Assembly: GCF_031877795.1 (NCBI RefSeq)
Contig: NC_133971.1
Location: 14,982,325-15,046,324, forward strand
Reading direction: 5' to 3'
Length of the DNA stretch: 64,000 nt
From: Strix aluco
Taxonomy: Eukaryota > Chordata > Aves > Strigiformes > Strigidae
Below are positions 26,208-36,588 of the stretch, piece after piece. The stretch's first letter is position 1. Every line of letters starts with the position of its first letter. Under the pieces are notes generated by a model. The model made no database searches. It was given only the letters and a program-made list of their open reading frames with translations, and was not told the origin of the DNA. The translations under genes and the position numbers were made by a program.

Positions 26208-26812
26208 TGTGGTGGTTTGACCTTGGCTAAATGCCAGGTACCCACCAAGTCGCTCTATCACTTCCCCCCCCTTCCCCTTTTTTTCTCAATAGGGCAAAGA
26301 AGGGAAAGAAAATAAGATAGGAAAACAAAACAACCCTTGTGGGTAAAACAACAGCAGTTTTAATATAAGCAAAGCGAAGCAAAGGTCCGCGCGCGGAAGC
26401 AAGAAAAAGAAAACAGATTTATTCTCTACTTCCCATTAACAGGCGATGTCGGGCCTTCTCAGGAAGCAGGGCTCTGATATGTGTAGCGGTTGCCTCGGAG
26501 GACCAAGGGTGACCCCACCCCCTTCCTCCTTTCTCCCAGCTTTATACTGAGCAGACGTCATATGGTCTGGAATATCCCTTTGGTCAGTTCGGGTCAGCTG
26601 TCCTGGTTGTGTCCCCTCCCAAGATCTTGCCCACCCCGTCCCACTGTGGGGGGGGAAATGTCAGAAAGAGCCTTGGTGCTGTGTAAGCACTACTCAGCAG
26701 TAGCCACAACACCAGTGTGCTATCAACACCCTGCCAGCTCCCAGCATAAAACACAGCACCATGAGGGCTGCTACAGGGGAAAACCAATTCTGGCTCAGCC
26801 AGACCCGATACA
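26208..26812 (-). repeat. Provirus 3' LTR (605 bp)
   Basis: On the minus strand it begins TGTATCGGG and ends ACCACCACA, with TG...CA ends. A TATAAAG box lies at 26540-26546 and the AATAAA polyadenylation signal at 26418-26423. That places R at roughly 26400-26515 and U5 to its left. It differs from the 5' LTR only at 26482 and 26567. The first of these is a CpG to TpG change. Confidence 0.95.
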
Positions 26813-26828
26813 GTCTCCACCCCTTATT
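26813..26828 (-). other. Polypurine tract
   Basis: The minus strand reads AATAAGGGGTGGAGAC directly before the 3' LTR. This is almost all purine and is the expected primer for plus-strand DNA synthesis. Confidence 0.8.
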
Positions 26829-27080
26829 CCATACCATTTACGTCATGCCCAGGTCCCACATAACACTCATTTATTCATTCCGTAAGCTTTCTTCACTCCT
26901 CTAGATGTTCAGTGACTTGGCTGCCATCTGTCAAGGTGGATGTTCAGGACAGGAGCAGTATGTTTGACTGTTGGACTCCAGCACCGGCTAGGTTTGGGTC
27001 ATCATCGCATGTATCTGGTTCACTCTTCGTCGTTCCTACTTCCTCCATCACTTCCTGCAACATACAACTCAGCTCACAGA
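26829..27080 (-). other. Provirus non-coding stretch between integrase and polypurine tract
   Basis: About 250 bp with no retroviral reading frame. In env-bearing elements this is where env would begin. Nothing envelope-like (signal peptide, furin site, fusion peptide or transmembrane segment) is seen. Confidence 0.7.
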
Positions 27081-28097
27081 TTATTTCCCCCCCAAGGTTA
27101 AATCTCCTTGAGGCACACACTGAGTAGCCCCATTCTCCCGCATTACCCACCAAGTACATCCAGGTCCCTGAGCAAAAACAATCCCACGAGTGGGCTTGCC
27201 TTTTCCCAAGGGAGGAGCAATCCATACTGCCTTCCCCAGCCATTTCCCTGTGTGTACTACAGGGACCTTATCTCCTCCCACAGTATGAAGGGGTTTTGTT
27301 TGGGCAGGACCAGGACGGTTAACAGATCCTCTGGTATTAATTAGCCAAGTGGCTTCTGCTAAATTTATATCCCAGTGTTTCCATCCCCCATTGTCCAATG
27401 CTCTCAACATAGTCTTCAACAGTCCATTGTATCTTTCAATCTTTCCAGACGCTTGTGGGTAATAAGGGATGTGATACACCCACTCAATGCCATGTTTCTT
27501 TGCCCAGGAGTTTATGAGATTATTTCGAAAATGGGTTCCATTGTCTGATTCGATTCTTTCAGGAGTACCATGTCGCCATAAAATTTGCCTTTCAAGACCT
27601 AAGATGGTATTTCGGGCAGTGGCATGATTTACAGGGTACGTCTCAAGCCAACCAGTAGTTGCTTCCACCATAGTGAGTATGTAGCGCTTGCCTTGGCGTG
27701 TTCGTGGCAATGGTCCAATATAGTCAATTTGCCAGGCCTCACCATATCGAAAACTCAGCCATCGCCCTCTGTTCCAGGGAGACTTTACTCGTGTGGCTCG
27801 CTTGATTGCAGCACATGTTTCGCATTCATGAGTGACCTGTGAGATGGCCTCCATGGTCAGGTCCACCCCTCGATCACGAGCCCATCTGTACGTTGCATCT
27901 CTCCCGAGATGCCCGGATGTTTCATGGGCCCATCGAGCTACAAATAGCTCACCCTTGCGCTCCCAGTCCAGGTCCAGCTGAGCTACTTCAATTTTAGCAG
28001 CCTTGTCTACTTGCTCATTGTTTTGATGTTCTTCGGTGGCACGGCTTTTGGGCACGTGGGCATCTACATGACGTACCTTTAGAGCCACGTTTTCCAC
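27081..28097 (-). pseudogene. Provirus integrase domain (C-terminal part of Pol)
   Basis: This 338-codon stretch is the integrase, in the same frame as the reverse transcriptase but after an in-frame TGA. Numbering from the codon after that stop, the zinc-binding set is H58, H63, C92 and C95. The catalytic triad is D125, D185 and E221, with 59 and 35 residues between them, the canonical D,D-35-E spacing. Motifs around them read QIDYIGP, SDNGTHF and KIERYNGLLK. The C-terminal DNA-binding part is also present to a natural stop at 27081. The domain itself shows no internal damage. It is called a pseudogene only because the upstream TGA cuts it off from the rest of Pol. GTG is the first codon after that stop, so independent initiation is unlikely. 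Confidence 0.9.
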
Positions 28098-30194
28098 TCA
28101 GGCAGCGATGTCCTGCCACAGTGCAGCAGCCCAGATGGGTTTACCTCTGCGCTGCCAATTGGTCTTCTTCCACTCCTGTAGCCACCCCCACAGGGCATTA
28201 GCCACCATCCAGGAGTCAGTGTAGAGATACAGTACTGGCCACTTTTCTCGTTCAGCAATCTTTAGGGCTAGTTGGATCGCTTTTACTTCTGCAAACTGAC
28301 TTGACTCGCCCTCTCCTTCAGTGGCCTCAACGACTTGTCTTGTGGGGCTCCACACAGCAGCTTTCCACTTTCGATGGTTTCCTACCACACGACAGGATCC
28401 ATCAGTAAACAAAGCATACCGCCTTTCATCTTCTGGTAATTCATTATATGGTGGTGCTTCTTGGGCACGAGCCACCTCCTCAGGCAGTGCTCCAAAATCT
28501 CTACCTTCTGGCCAGTCCATGATCTCTTCCAGGATCCCTGGACGGTTGGGTTTTCCCAGTTGAGCTCGTTGCGTGATTAACGCTACCCATTTACTCCAGG
28601 TAGCACTGGTTGCATGGTGTGTAGAAGGGATGTTTCCTTTGAACATCCAATGTAGTACAGGCAATCGCGGTGCCAAGAGGAGCTGTGCTTCTGTACCAAC
28701 AACTTCGGAAGCGGCTCGAATCCCCTCATATGCTGCCAGAATCTCCTTTTCAGTTGGAGTGTAGTGGGCTTCTGATCCTCGATATCCCCGGCTCCAAAAT
28801 CCTAATGGTCGACCCCGAGTTTCACCTGCTACCTTCTGCCAGAGGCTCCATGTGAGGCCATGCTCCCCAGTTGATGTGTAAAGTACATTTTGCACATCTG
28901 GTCCTGTCCGAACAGGCCCAAGAGCTACCGCCCGAGCTATCTCCTGTTTGATGTGCTCAAAGGCTTGTTGTTGCTCAAGACCCCACTCAAAATTGTTCTT
29001 CTTTCGGGTTACTTGATAGAGAGGGCTCACCAGCTGACTGTAACCTGGAATGTGCATCCTCCAAAATCCCACAAGTCCTAAGAAAGCTTGTGTTTCCTTC
29101 TTGTTGGTCGGTGGAGACATAGCTGCTATCTTGTTGACAACCTCCATAGGCACATGGCGGCGTCCATCTTGCCATTTTATTCCCAAGAACTGAATCTCCT
29201 GTGCTGGTCCCTTGACCTTGCTTTTCTTTATGGCAAACCCAGCTCTCAGAAGAATCTCAATTACTTTTTGTCCTTTCTTGAACACTTCTTCTGCCTTGTT
29301 GCCCCACACAATGATGTCATCGATGTACTGTAGATGTTCAGGGGCATCACCCTTTTCCAGTGCAGTTTGAATTAGTCCATGACAAATAGTGGGGCTGTGC
29401 TTCCACCCCTGGGGTAGTCGATTCCAGGTATATTGGACACCCCTCCACGTGAAAGCAAACTGTGGCCTGCACTCTTCTGCCAAAGGAATTGAAAAGAATG
29501 CATTGGCGATGTCGATTGTGGCGTACCACTTGGCTGCCTTTGACTCTAGCTCATACTGGAGCTCTAACATATCTGGTACAGCAGCACTCAGTGGTGGCGT
29601 CACTTCGTTCAGGCCACGATAGTCTACTGTCAACCTCCACCCTCCGTCAGACTTTCGCACTGGCCATATTGGGCTATTAAAAGGCGAATGTGTCTTACTG
29701 ATGACACCTTGGGTCTCCAGTTGACGGATCAGTTCTTGGATGGGAGCCAGAGAGTCTCCGTTCGTGCGATACTGCCGTCGGTGCACGGTCCTCATGGCAA
29801 TTGGCACCTGTTGTTCTTTAACTCGCAACAGTCCTACAACAAAAGGATCTCCTGAGAGGCCAGGCAGATTAGACAACTGTTTGACCTTCTCTGTGTTCAC
29901 ACTGGCCACACCAAAAGCCCATCGGTATCCTTTTGGGTCTTTGAAATACCCCCTCTTGAGGTAGTCAATGCCCAAGATACAAGGGGCTTCTGGGCCAGTT
30001 ACAATGGGATGTTTTTCCCACTTATCCCCGGTCAAGCTAACCTCGGCCTCCAGTACTGACAGTTCTTGACATCCGCCTGTCACTCCTGAGATCCAGATAG
30101 GTTCTGCCCCTCTATAACTTGATGGCATTAATGTACACTGTGCCCCGGTGTCGATTAAAGCCTGGTACTTCTGTGGATTTGATGTGCCAGGCCA
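28098..30194 (-). pseudogene. Provirus protease, reverse transcriptase and RNase H (Pol)
   Basis: The frame is open from the codon after a TGA at 30195-30197 to a TGA at 28098-28100. It starts with an aspartic protease whose active site LIDTGAQ lies at about 30158-30138 and whose second motif reads LGIDYL. The reverse transcriptase follows. Counting from the methionine at 30128, it has D206 in TIDIANAFF and Y268-I-D-D271 in LQYIDDI, with LPQGWKHSP before it. RNase H has D576 in FTDGS, E614 and D638 in YTDSW. All expected catalytic residues are visible. The TGA after RNase H separates it from integrase. The frame is the same as gag, so expression of pol would have needed stop-codon readthrough or another route. 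Confidence 0.92.
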
Positions 30195-30260
30195 TCAAAT
30201 CCACACTGTCCAATACACCCGATCATCCCTTTCCTCCTCCTGGCTGGAGGCAGGGGCCCT
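30195..30260 (-). other. Gag-pol junction: TAG, 21 sense codons, then TGA
   Basis: Gag ends in TAG at 30261-30263. The same frame continues with 21 sense codons, rich in Glu and Asp, then meets TGA at 30195-30197, after which protease begins. Gag and pol are thus in one frame, the layout of readthrough-type retroviruses, but with one extra stop in this copy. No structure prediction could be run for a readthrough-promoting pseudoknot. Confidence 0.8.
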
Positions 30261-31850
30261 CTATTCCTGTTCTTGGTCGGAGTATTCACTGTCTGACCCT
30301 TGCTGTGCCAGGCCGGAAACTCCTTCATCAGGGCCAAGGGAGGTGATCTCATTCTTCCTGTATCTGGGAGATCGCTGATTACTTTCTTGCGGTTTCACGC
30401 CAGCTACATTAACAACCTTCTTGGATGTTGTCTTCTTGGCAGGGGTCTTTCCTCGCAATTCATGTACACGAGCTTCCAATTTGAAGGTGGGTTGACCATC
30501 CCACTTCCTCATGTCCTCCCCCTGGTCACGCAGGAAGAACCAAAGTTCGCCACGTGTCATGCGCCTAGGTTTCCCTTTCCCTCTGACTGGGGTGGAAGAG
30601 AACCGATTTCTTGGGGTGCTCCTGACATCTAAGGCACTCGCCCGTAGAGATGAGGAGGTTCCAAGACTCTCTTCAAAGTTCTGAAGCCAGGAAGAGACTG
30701 CCTCCACAGTTGGCGTACATCTTAGTCCTTCTCCCATATCCATTTCTGGATAGTACATCGCAGCCAAGCCCGCAGAATACGAGGATGGTGCACCTTTAAT
30801 CACCTTCCTCCACATGGCCCGTGTGCACAGGACATCCTCTGGATTTTTAGGGGCTTCATCATTATTTGGATCACTATAGATGACTTCCAGCACTGCTAGT
30901 TCTCTCAGGTACTGGACACCTTCATCCGCAGTAGCCCACTTCCCTGGGGAGTTATCCGTAAGATCTTCCTTGAAAGGATATCTTGCTTTAACACTTGAAA
31001 GGAGCCGTCTCCACAGACTGCAAATTCCTGTTTCTTTTCCAATTCCCCTTTCAATTCCTCGATCTCTAGCAAGGGAACCCAGCTGTTGGGCTTCCTTACC
31101 TTCCAGCTGCTGAGCATCAGCCCCATTATCCCAGCATCGAAGCAGCCAGGCAGCAATCCGCTCACCCGGCTGGCGGCTATAGTCTTTCCGCAGATCTCGC
31201 AGTTCTGATGATGTCAGGGACCGGGTAGTTTCTGCCTCCTGTTTGAGTTCTGTTATTCCCTCTTCTGACCCCTTTGCTGAAGGACCCGCTTCTTCCTCCT
31301 CTTTTTCGTCCCTTATTAATCGAGGGTATGGACCTGTTGTTCTCCTTGTCCACTGTTTCTTTTTTACTACTGGGGCAATCTCTGCTGTTATTGTTTTTGT
31401 TTGAGTTCCCGTTTCCACCACAGTCCTTTGAGAGCACTGAACTGCAGCTCGATAAGCACAGGCCAGGCCCCAGTACAGCGCTAGGAGTTGCTGATTTTCA
31501 TCGGGATAGACAAGGCACCCTTCTATCAGGTGTTGTGTCAGTTTTGCGGGGTTGCTTGCCTGTTCAGGGGTAAGATCCCAGGCTACAGGAGGTGATAACC
31601 GTCCTAGGAATCTGCCCAAATCCTTCCACTCCCCCTGCCACCCAGGGACAGGCCGCCTCAGGGCACATTTTGGTATTCTCTCACCCAAAATTTGCTTTCT
31701 CTTACACCAAAAACCTAACGAGCTCCACACAGCCCACAATAGGCGAATAGCATTAATGAACAGTATCAAAGAGCTAACATAAGGATTAATAAGTACTTCG
31801 GGAGCTTGCAGAATAAAACCACTCATGATGTTCCCAATTCCTTCCAGCAT
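30261..31850 (-). CDS. Provirus Gag polyprotein, 529 codons, open
   Basis: This frame lies between the primer binding site and pol, so it is gag by position. It starts with ATG at 31850 and has no internal stop. Residues 21-49 form a hydrophobic segment (LINPYVSSLILFINAIRLLW) that could be membrane-embedded. There is no Gly at position 2, so classical myristoylation is not expected. Residues 165-210 are charged and Glu-rich. A sequence at 224-239, RQPGERIAAWLLR, resembles the capsid major homology region. The C-terminal third has basic patches at 412-432 and 466-480. No CCHC zinc knuckle exists anywhere in the protein. Basic patches may stand in for nucleic-acid binding, as in foamy viruses (inference). 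Confidence 0.85.
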   Translation of the reverse strand: MLEGIGNIMSGFILQAPEVLINPYVSSLILFINAIRLLWAVWSSLGFWCKRKQILGERIPKCALRRPVPGWQGEWKDLGRFLGRLSPPVAWDLTPEQASNPAKLTQHLIEGCLVYPDENQQLLALYWGLACAYRAAVQCSQRTVVETGTQTKTITAEIAPVVKKKQWTRRTTGPYPRLIRDEKEEEEAGPSAKGSEEGITELKQEAETTRSLTSSELRDLRKDYSRQPGERIAAWLLRCWDNGADAQQLEGKEAQQLGSLARDRGIERGIGKETGICSLWRRLLSSVKARYPFKEDLTDNSPGKWATADEGVQYLRELAVLEVIYSDPNNDEAPKNPEDVLCTRAMWRKVIKGAPSSYSAGLAAMYYPEMDMGEGLRCTPTVEAVSSWLQNFEESLGTSSSLRASALDVRSTPRNRFSSTPVRGKGKPRRMTRGELWFFLRDQGEDMRKWDGQPTFKLEARVHELRGKTPAKKTTSKKVVNVAGVKPQESNQRSPRYRKNEITSLGPDEGVSGLAQQGSDSEYSDQEQE

Positions 31851-31973
31851 GTTCCCGAGCTTAGCAAAATAAAGATAAGCAGAGCAATAAACAAACCCGT
31901 GACCAGCACAAGAGCTTGTCGCTTACTAACTGCTATAGCTATAGCACAATTAATATAAAACTGCCGTTGTCCC

Positions 31974-31991
31974 ACCCCACGTTGGGCGCCA
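31974..31991 (-). other. Primer binding site, tRNA-Lys1,2 type
   Basis: On the minus strand, eight bases after the 5' LTR, the sequence reads TGGCGCCCAACGTGGGGT. This matches the primer binding site for tRNA-Lys1,2 at 17 of 18 positions, with T for C at the last base. Confidence 0.85.
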
Positions 31992-31999
31992 AAATAGAC

Positions 32000-32604
32000 T
32001 GTGGTGGTTTGACCTTGGCTAAATGCCAGGTACCCACCAAGTCGCTCTATCACTTCCCCCCCCTTCCCCTTTTTTTCTCAATAGGGCAAAGAAGGGAAAG
32101 AAAATAAGATAGGAAAACAAAACAACCCTTGTGGGTAAAACAACAGCAGTTTTAATATAAGCAAAGCGAAGCAAAGGTCCGCGCGCGGAAGCAAGAAAAA
32201 GAAAACAGATTTATTCTCTACTTCCCATTAACAGGCGATGTCGGGCCTTCTCAGGAAGCAGGGCTCTGATATGCGTAGCGGTTGCCTCGGAGGACCAAGG
32301 GTGACCCCACCCCCTTCCTCCTTTCTCCCAGCTTTATACTGAGCAGACGTCATATGGTATGGAATATCCCTTTGGTCAGTTCGGGTCAGCTGTCCTGGTT
32401 GTGTCCCCTCCCAAGATCTTGCCCACCCCGTCCCACTGTGGGGGGGGAAATGTCAGAAAGAGCCTTGGTGCTGTGTAAGCACTACTCAGCAGTAGCCACA
32501 ACACCAGTGTGCTATCAACACCCTGCCAGCTCCCAGCATAAAACACAGCACCATGAGGGCTGCTACAGGGGAAAACCAATTCTGGCTCAGCCAGACCCGA
32601 TACA
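32000..32604 (-). repeat. Provirus 5' LTR (605 bp)
   Basis: The partner of 26208-26812, differing at 32274 and 32359. On the minus strand it has TATAAAG at 32332-32338 and AATAAA at 32210-32215. As the 5' LTR it would drive transcription leftward, in the same direction as JMY. It ends next to CTTAC at 32605-32609. Confidence 0.95.
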
Positions 32605-32609
32605 CTTAC
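32605..32609. repeat. Target site duplication CTTAC, right
   Basis: Right-hand copy of the 5-bp duplication that flanks the provirus. Confidence 0.85.
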
Positions 32610-33627
32610 AATAAGGGAAACTGTTTGGCAGCCTTTTAGGTGGTATTAAAGATGGTAATAACTGTTCTTTTTGGATGAAGAAGAAGTTAAGATGATGAGC
32701 CAGAGCTGCTGTTATTACTCTTGTGGTAAAAGCCTGAATCTGCCTCCTCAATGATAAATTAAAAGAAGCACACACAAAAGGGGAAAGGAAGAAAAAGAGC
32801 CAAGTTAGAAAATACACCTTCTGTTTCTGCTCCTGACTTTAATTTACAGCATTGTTGCTAGAGGAGACTGAGCATAGCACATGGTGACTCCCAAGATTTG
32901 GCTTTTATGAGCATTCAGCTGTTTAAAGGCATTGCTTTACTCTGCCTTCCTGTTTTAGACTTGTATCGGTGCTGCCAAAAAGAATGATCTCGCCAGTTAA
33001 GACATAAACTGAAGGCATAGGAAAAGGAGAAGAAAGAAGATCTTGGGGAAGTAAAAGGGCACAAGTAAAGAGACGTGATGGCAGGAATGCAAGTTGTCTC
33101 CAGCAGCTGCATTTGCTGAAGCTACAGGAAAAGGCAGTGTCATACACACACCCCACTAGACACTGCTCTGGTCAGGGTGTTCCTCGGGACTGGGGAAAGA
33201 AGACCCAGAGGAGTCACAGTGGATCTACTTTTTTGCCACGCAATCTTTTCATGGTCCTTGGATGGGCAGCTGGAGACCTTTCTAGCTTTAATCTCCTCTG
33301 ACTTGTATAGATAATAGTGTTTTACAGCCTGCTACCTCAGCTCAATGCTGATGTTTCCTAGCTGTCTTTTCCCTGTCTGAGCTTCTCTCAGATCATGTGC
33401 CTTTGAATATGACATAATCAGATAATCTGAGCTGCTGTTCCTATTATAGTTTGAAAGTCATGCGTAACTCTTCAAATACCCCGATTTGCCATGCTACTGT
33501 GTTTTCTTTAAAGAACCATTACACTTTTATTTGAGCTGGAATGGATACACAGTAAACATCAACTTGCACTCATTAACCATTTTCTTCCTTACCTTGGGAG
33601 GAAACCCTAATTTTATAAGACAATTGT
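32610..33627. other. Intergenic, no gene recognised
   Basis: Ordinary sequence between the provirus and a CR1 tail. Nothing coding was recognised. Confidence 0.5.
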
Positions 33628-33870
33628 AGAATGGTTTGGGTTGGAAGGGACCTCTAAAAATCATCTAGTTCAACCCCATGGCAGGGACAGCTTTCAGTGG
33701 ATCAGGTTGCTCAAAGCCCTGTCCAACCTGACTTTGAACACTTTCAGTGATGGGGTTTCCAAAACTTCTCTGGGTAACCTGTTCCAGTGTCTCACCACCC
33801 TCCTCATAAAAAATTTCATGAAAGTTTATTTCATGTTTATTTGGTGCATCTCTTTTAGGACCGAATGACC
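33628..33870 (-). mobile_element. CR1 LINE 3' end, minus strand
   Basis: On the plus strand it reads TAGAATGGTTTGGGTTGGAAGGGACCT and onward, the reverse complement of a CR1 terminus. It then runs through TTCAACCCCATGGCAGGGA, AAGCCCTGTCCAACCTGACTT and TCTCACCACCCTC, corresponding to the CR1 3' UTR. It is short, diverged and truncated. Confidence 0.85.
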
Positions 33871-35737
33871 TCTCTACCTTTCTTTGTTCCATGGTCTTCA
33901 AAGCACTTTGGCTGTCTGGGCTTCCACACAGGAGCCCCAAGCTCTGTATTTCTCTTCAGCCAGCAGCAAATGTTTTCTTAACCTACATTTAATGATATTT
34001 CCCATCCTACAGCCTACTTAGTAGTTCCCATTTTTACCACACAATTTCGGATTAACTGCATATCTTCTTCACACTGTCTGAGCTGGACTTGTACTTTGGA
34101 CAACTTGGGATGTGTGTTTCTGCCCCTCAGGCCAAAGTCTTGGCAGGAGGCCAAGACCCTTCGCTCCCTTGGGCTTGTAGGCAAAACAAGCTGATTTTGT
34201 ATTAAAGGATTTGAAGAAAACCAAACACTTTTTCAATTTTGTTCAAATTTCTTCTTCACTCTGATGGGAAATAAAAAAATCGTTCAGCGACATTAAATAG
34301 AAATGTAAAGAAAATAGTTTCATTTTTTGTTTTCTTTCTCAAAGGTAAGAGGTCCTTATTTCAATATGAAAATGAAATTTGGGGAATCTTTTAAATAATA
34401 TAAACATTTTCCTTGTGAAATACTGAGCAGTTTCAAGCTTATTTCGCTGGAATACTGTGGCTTGTAAAGGGCAAAGAAGCAATGGGAACTACTGTGCCTT
34501 CGACCTACAAGCAAAAGGGTTTTGGGGCCCAGAAGGAATTAATTGGTGCCTGAATAAGGGCTAAGGACTGCTTTGTAATTAGATCTTTCACTGTCCTGAT
34601 AAAAGCAGTTTCTCCAATTTAGCCACATGAATACATTCTAGCATCTATGATCTCTATCAATGAGAACAGCTGCAGCCTGGAGGGTAATGGAATGTGTGGC
34701 TATAGAGGGGCAGGAAACTGCTGGGTGGGAATCTGCAGTGCTGTTTGTTGGAGACAGAGTGATGGCTCAGAAATGCACTCTAAATAATTTTAATGGACTG
34801 TAGTCCATGATGGAGGTGTGAAGCAAGGCAAGAAAAAGGAAGGCTGAAAAAATGTAGGATAAACTGTGGTGCAAATGCATTTTCATGAAGATGTATCTCT
34901 ACAGTTGTGAAACACTGAGACCCTTGAGGAGGACACAGTGAGTGTGAAAGAGAAGTGAAATGGAAAAGCTTTCAGAGAACTGCAGCAAGAGTAAGCAGTT
35001 TGTTTCGCTCTTTCCTCCTGTTTTACTTTCTCTGCTTTTGTTTTCTTCCTAACAACTTGGTTATTGTTTTCCTCTTTTCTCTCTAATTCCATCACTTGTA
35101 TTCTTGTTGCTTGGCCTCCTTTGAGTGCCCCCGTTAAAATCTAACTACACTGTTGTATTAAAAAAGGGATTTTCTCTACTACATTTTCCTTAGACAATGT
35201 AATTTGACTTAAAATGATTTTGGTGTATGACAAAATTGAATTGAAAATTTGACCCTGTAATATTTTTAAAAGTTCCAAGTTGTGTTCTCCCTTCCTTATA
35301 TGCTAAAAAGATATTTTATATTCTTATCTTCTTCCTTCAAAAAATCACTAAAATTTAAATCAAAGAAATAGTCTTTGTGACCTCATCTTTGATCAGCTCT
35401 TCTCTGCATACTTTTTACTTCCATTTTTTTACTTTTGCAATTTGCACTGCCAATTGCAGAGGTTATTTCTGATTTCTAGCTACAATTCCCAGTCTCTGTA
35501 AGACATTTTTTAGCCTTTGATTTCGGTGTGGAGTCATCTCTGTGAAAACATTTACAACCTCTTGTAATCTCTTGCAATAACAACAGGGAGGAAAATAATA
35601 TTCTGAGCATATTCCAGTGTTCAGCAAGTACATAGATTCCTACCTCAATCAAAACAGTGTGTGGAGCAGGACAGATACCCTGAAATACAATGTAATATAT
35701 GGATCTGGTTAAATCACTGCATTTTCTTCATTTTAAC

Positions 35738-35757
35738 TTTTTTTTTTTTTTTTTTTT
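35738..35757. repeat. Poly(T) run
   Basis: Twenty consecutive T residues. No retroposed gene was recognised next to it. Confidence 0.9.
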
Positions 35758-36555
35758 GGTCAAGGAATTCAAGCAAATTGTGTAATTAATTTGTAATATA
35801 TATGTGGTATATTTTCTTTTCCAATATAGTGATTTCAGTTGGTAACAACTTCTATGGTTCTCCCTAGCATTGTTGGTATGTGCATTCAGTCTGCTTCCTG
35901 AAAGACAGGTGAGACAAAGACGGAGCAGGCAGGACCAAGACAGCAGTCTGTATTCTGGAGGTAGCGGTTTGGCTGCTAGAGAAGGCACTAAGGAGGGCCG
36001 TTTGCATCAGCACTGAATTGCAACCTAGTTTGTTTTTTGTATTCAATGCTTTTATATAAAGTACAAACATAGCATGTGCAGCTTTCTTAAATCAAGTAGT
36101 TGAAGACGTTCCTTATTTCAACATGCCAGATAATATTCTGATTTTAGATTTTAGTTCCAGTTTCTTTACAGCTTCCCAAATTTTCTATGTTAATACCGTT
36201 TCTCCATTTTGGCATGAATAATGCATCAGTTTGGAAGGAATCGCAGAGTATTTCCAGTAAAATAGGAAAATTAAGATGCAGCTAGGTATTTTACGATGCA
36301 ATCCAGGGCTTTTAGAGAGGCTGAGCATATTTCTTTGGCCCTATTCGAACTCAAGTAACAGAAGCAAGTTTCTCTGTTCTCAGTTCCAAGCCTTTTTCAG
36401 CATAGACAGCCCAAAAGCTGCTTTAATTGGTCATGTTCCTGCCACTGTTTTGCTGGTTGTGTCTTGCTTTCTTTGGTGACTTGTTTACATCTGCAGAGCT
36501 TCTCTTCACCAGTCTGTTTGTTAAAAACATGTATACATATGAATACCTACCTACA

Positions 36556-36588
36556 GACACACGCACACATGCGCACATGCACACACAC
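36556..36588. repeat. Imperfect (CA)n microsatellite
   Basis: Alternating CA with GC interruptions, ending ACACACAC near 36588. Confidence 0.8.

Larger units (their letters stand above)
26208..32604 (-). mobile_element. Young env-less ERV-L-like provirus, nearly intact
   Basis: A 6397-bp provirus on the minus strand, bounded by two 605-bp LTRs and a CTTAC target duplication. In its own sense it runs 5' LTR, primer binding site, gag, protease-reverse transcriptase-RNase H, integrase, polypurine tract and 3' LTR. Between the integrase stop and the 3' LTR there are only about 270 bp, so there is no room for env. The LTRs differ at only two positions, so the insertion is recent. The coding capacity is interrupted by an in-frame TGA upstream of protease and another between RNase H and integrase, so the copy is probably not autonomous as it stands. 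Assignment to the ERV-L branch rests on the pol motifs, the lack of env and the 5-bp duplication. It is an inference. Confidence 0.92.

Noticed and set aside
26490..26885. 131-codon plus-strand open frame, repeated at 32282-32614
   Set aside because: It lies within the LTRs, antisense to the provirus, and is repeated only because the LTR is repeated.
26829..27080. A short env remnant before the 3' LTR
   Set aside because: Only about 250 bp are present, with no signal peptide, cleavage site or transmembrane segment in any frame.
35738..35757. Poly(T) as the tail of a processed pseudogene on the minus strand
   Set aside because: No coding sequence similar to a known gene lies next to it.
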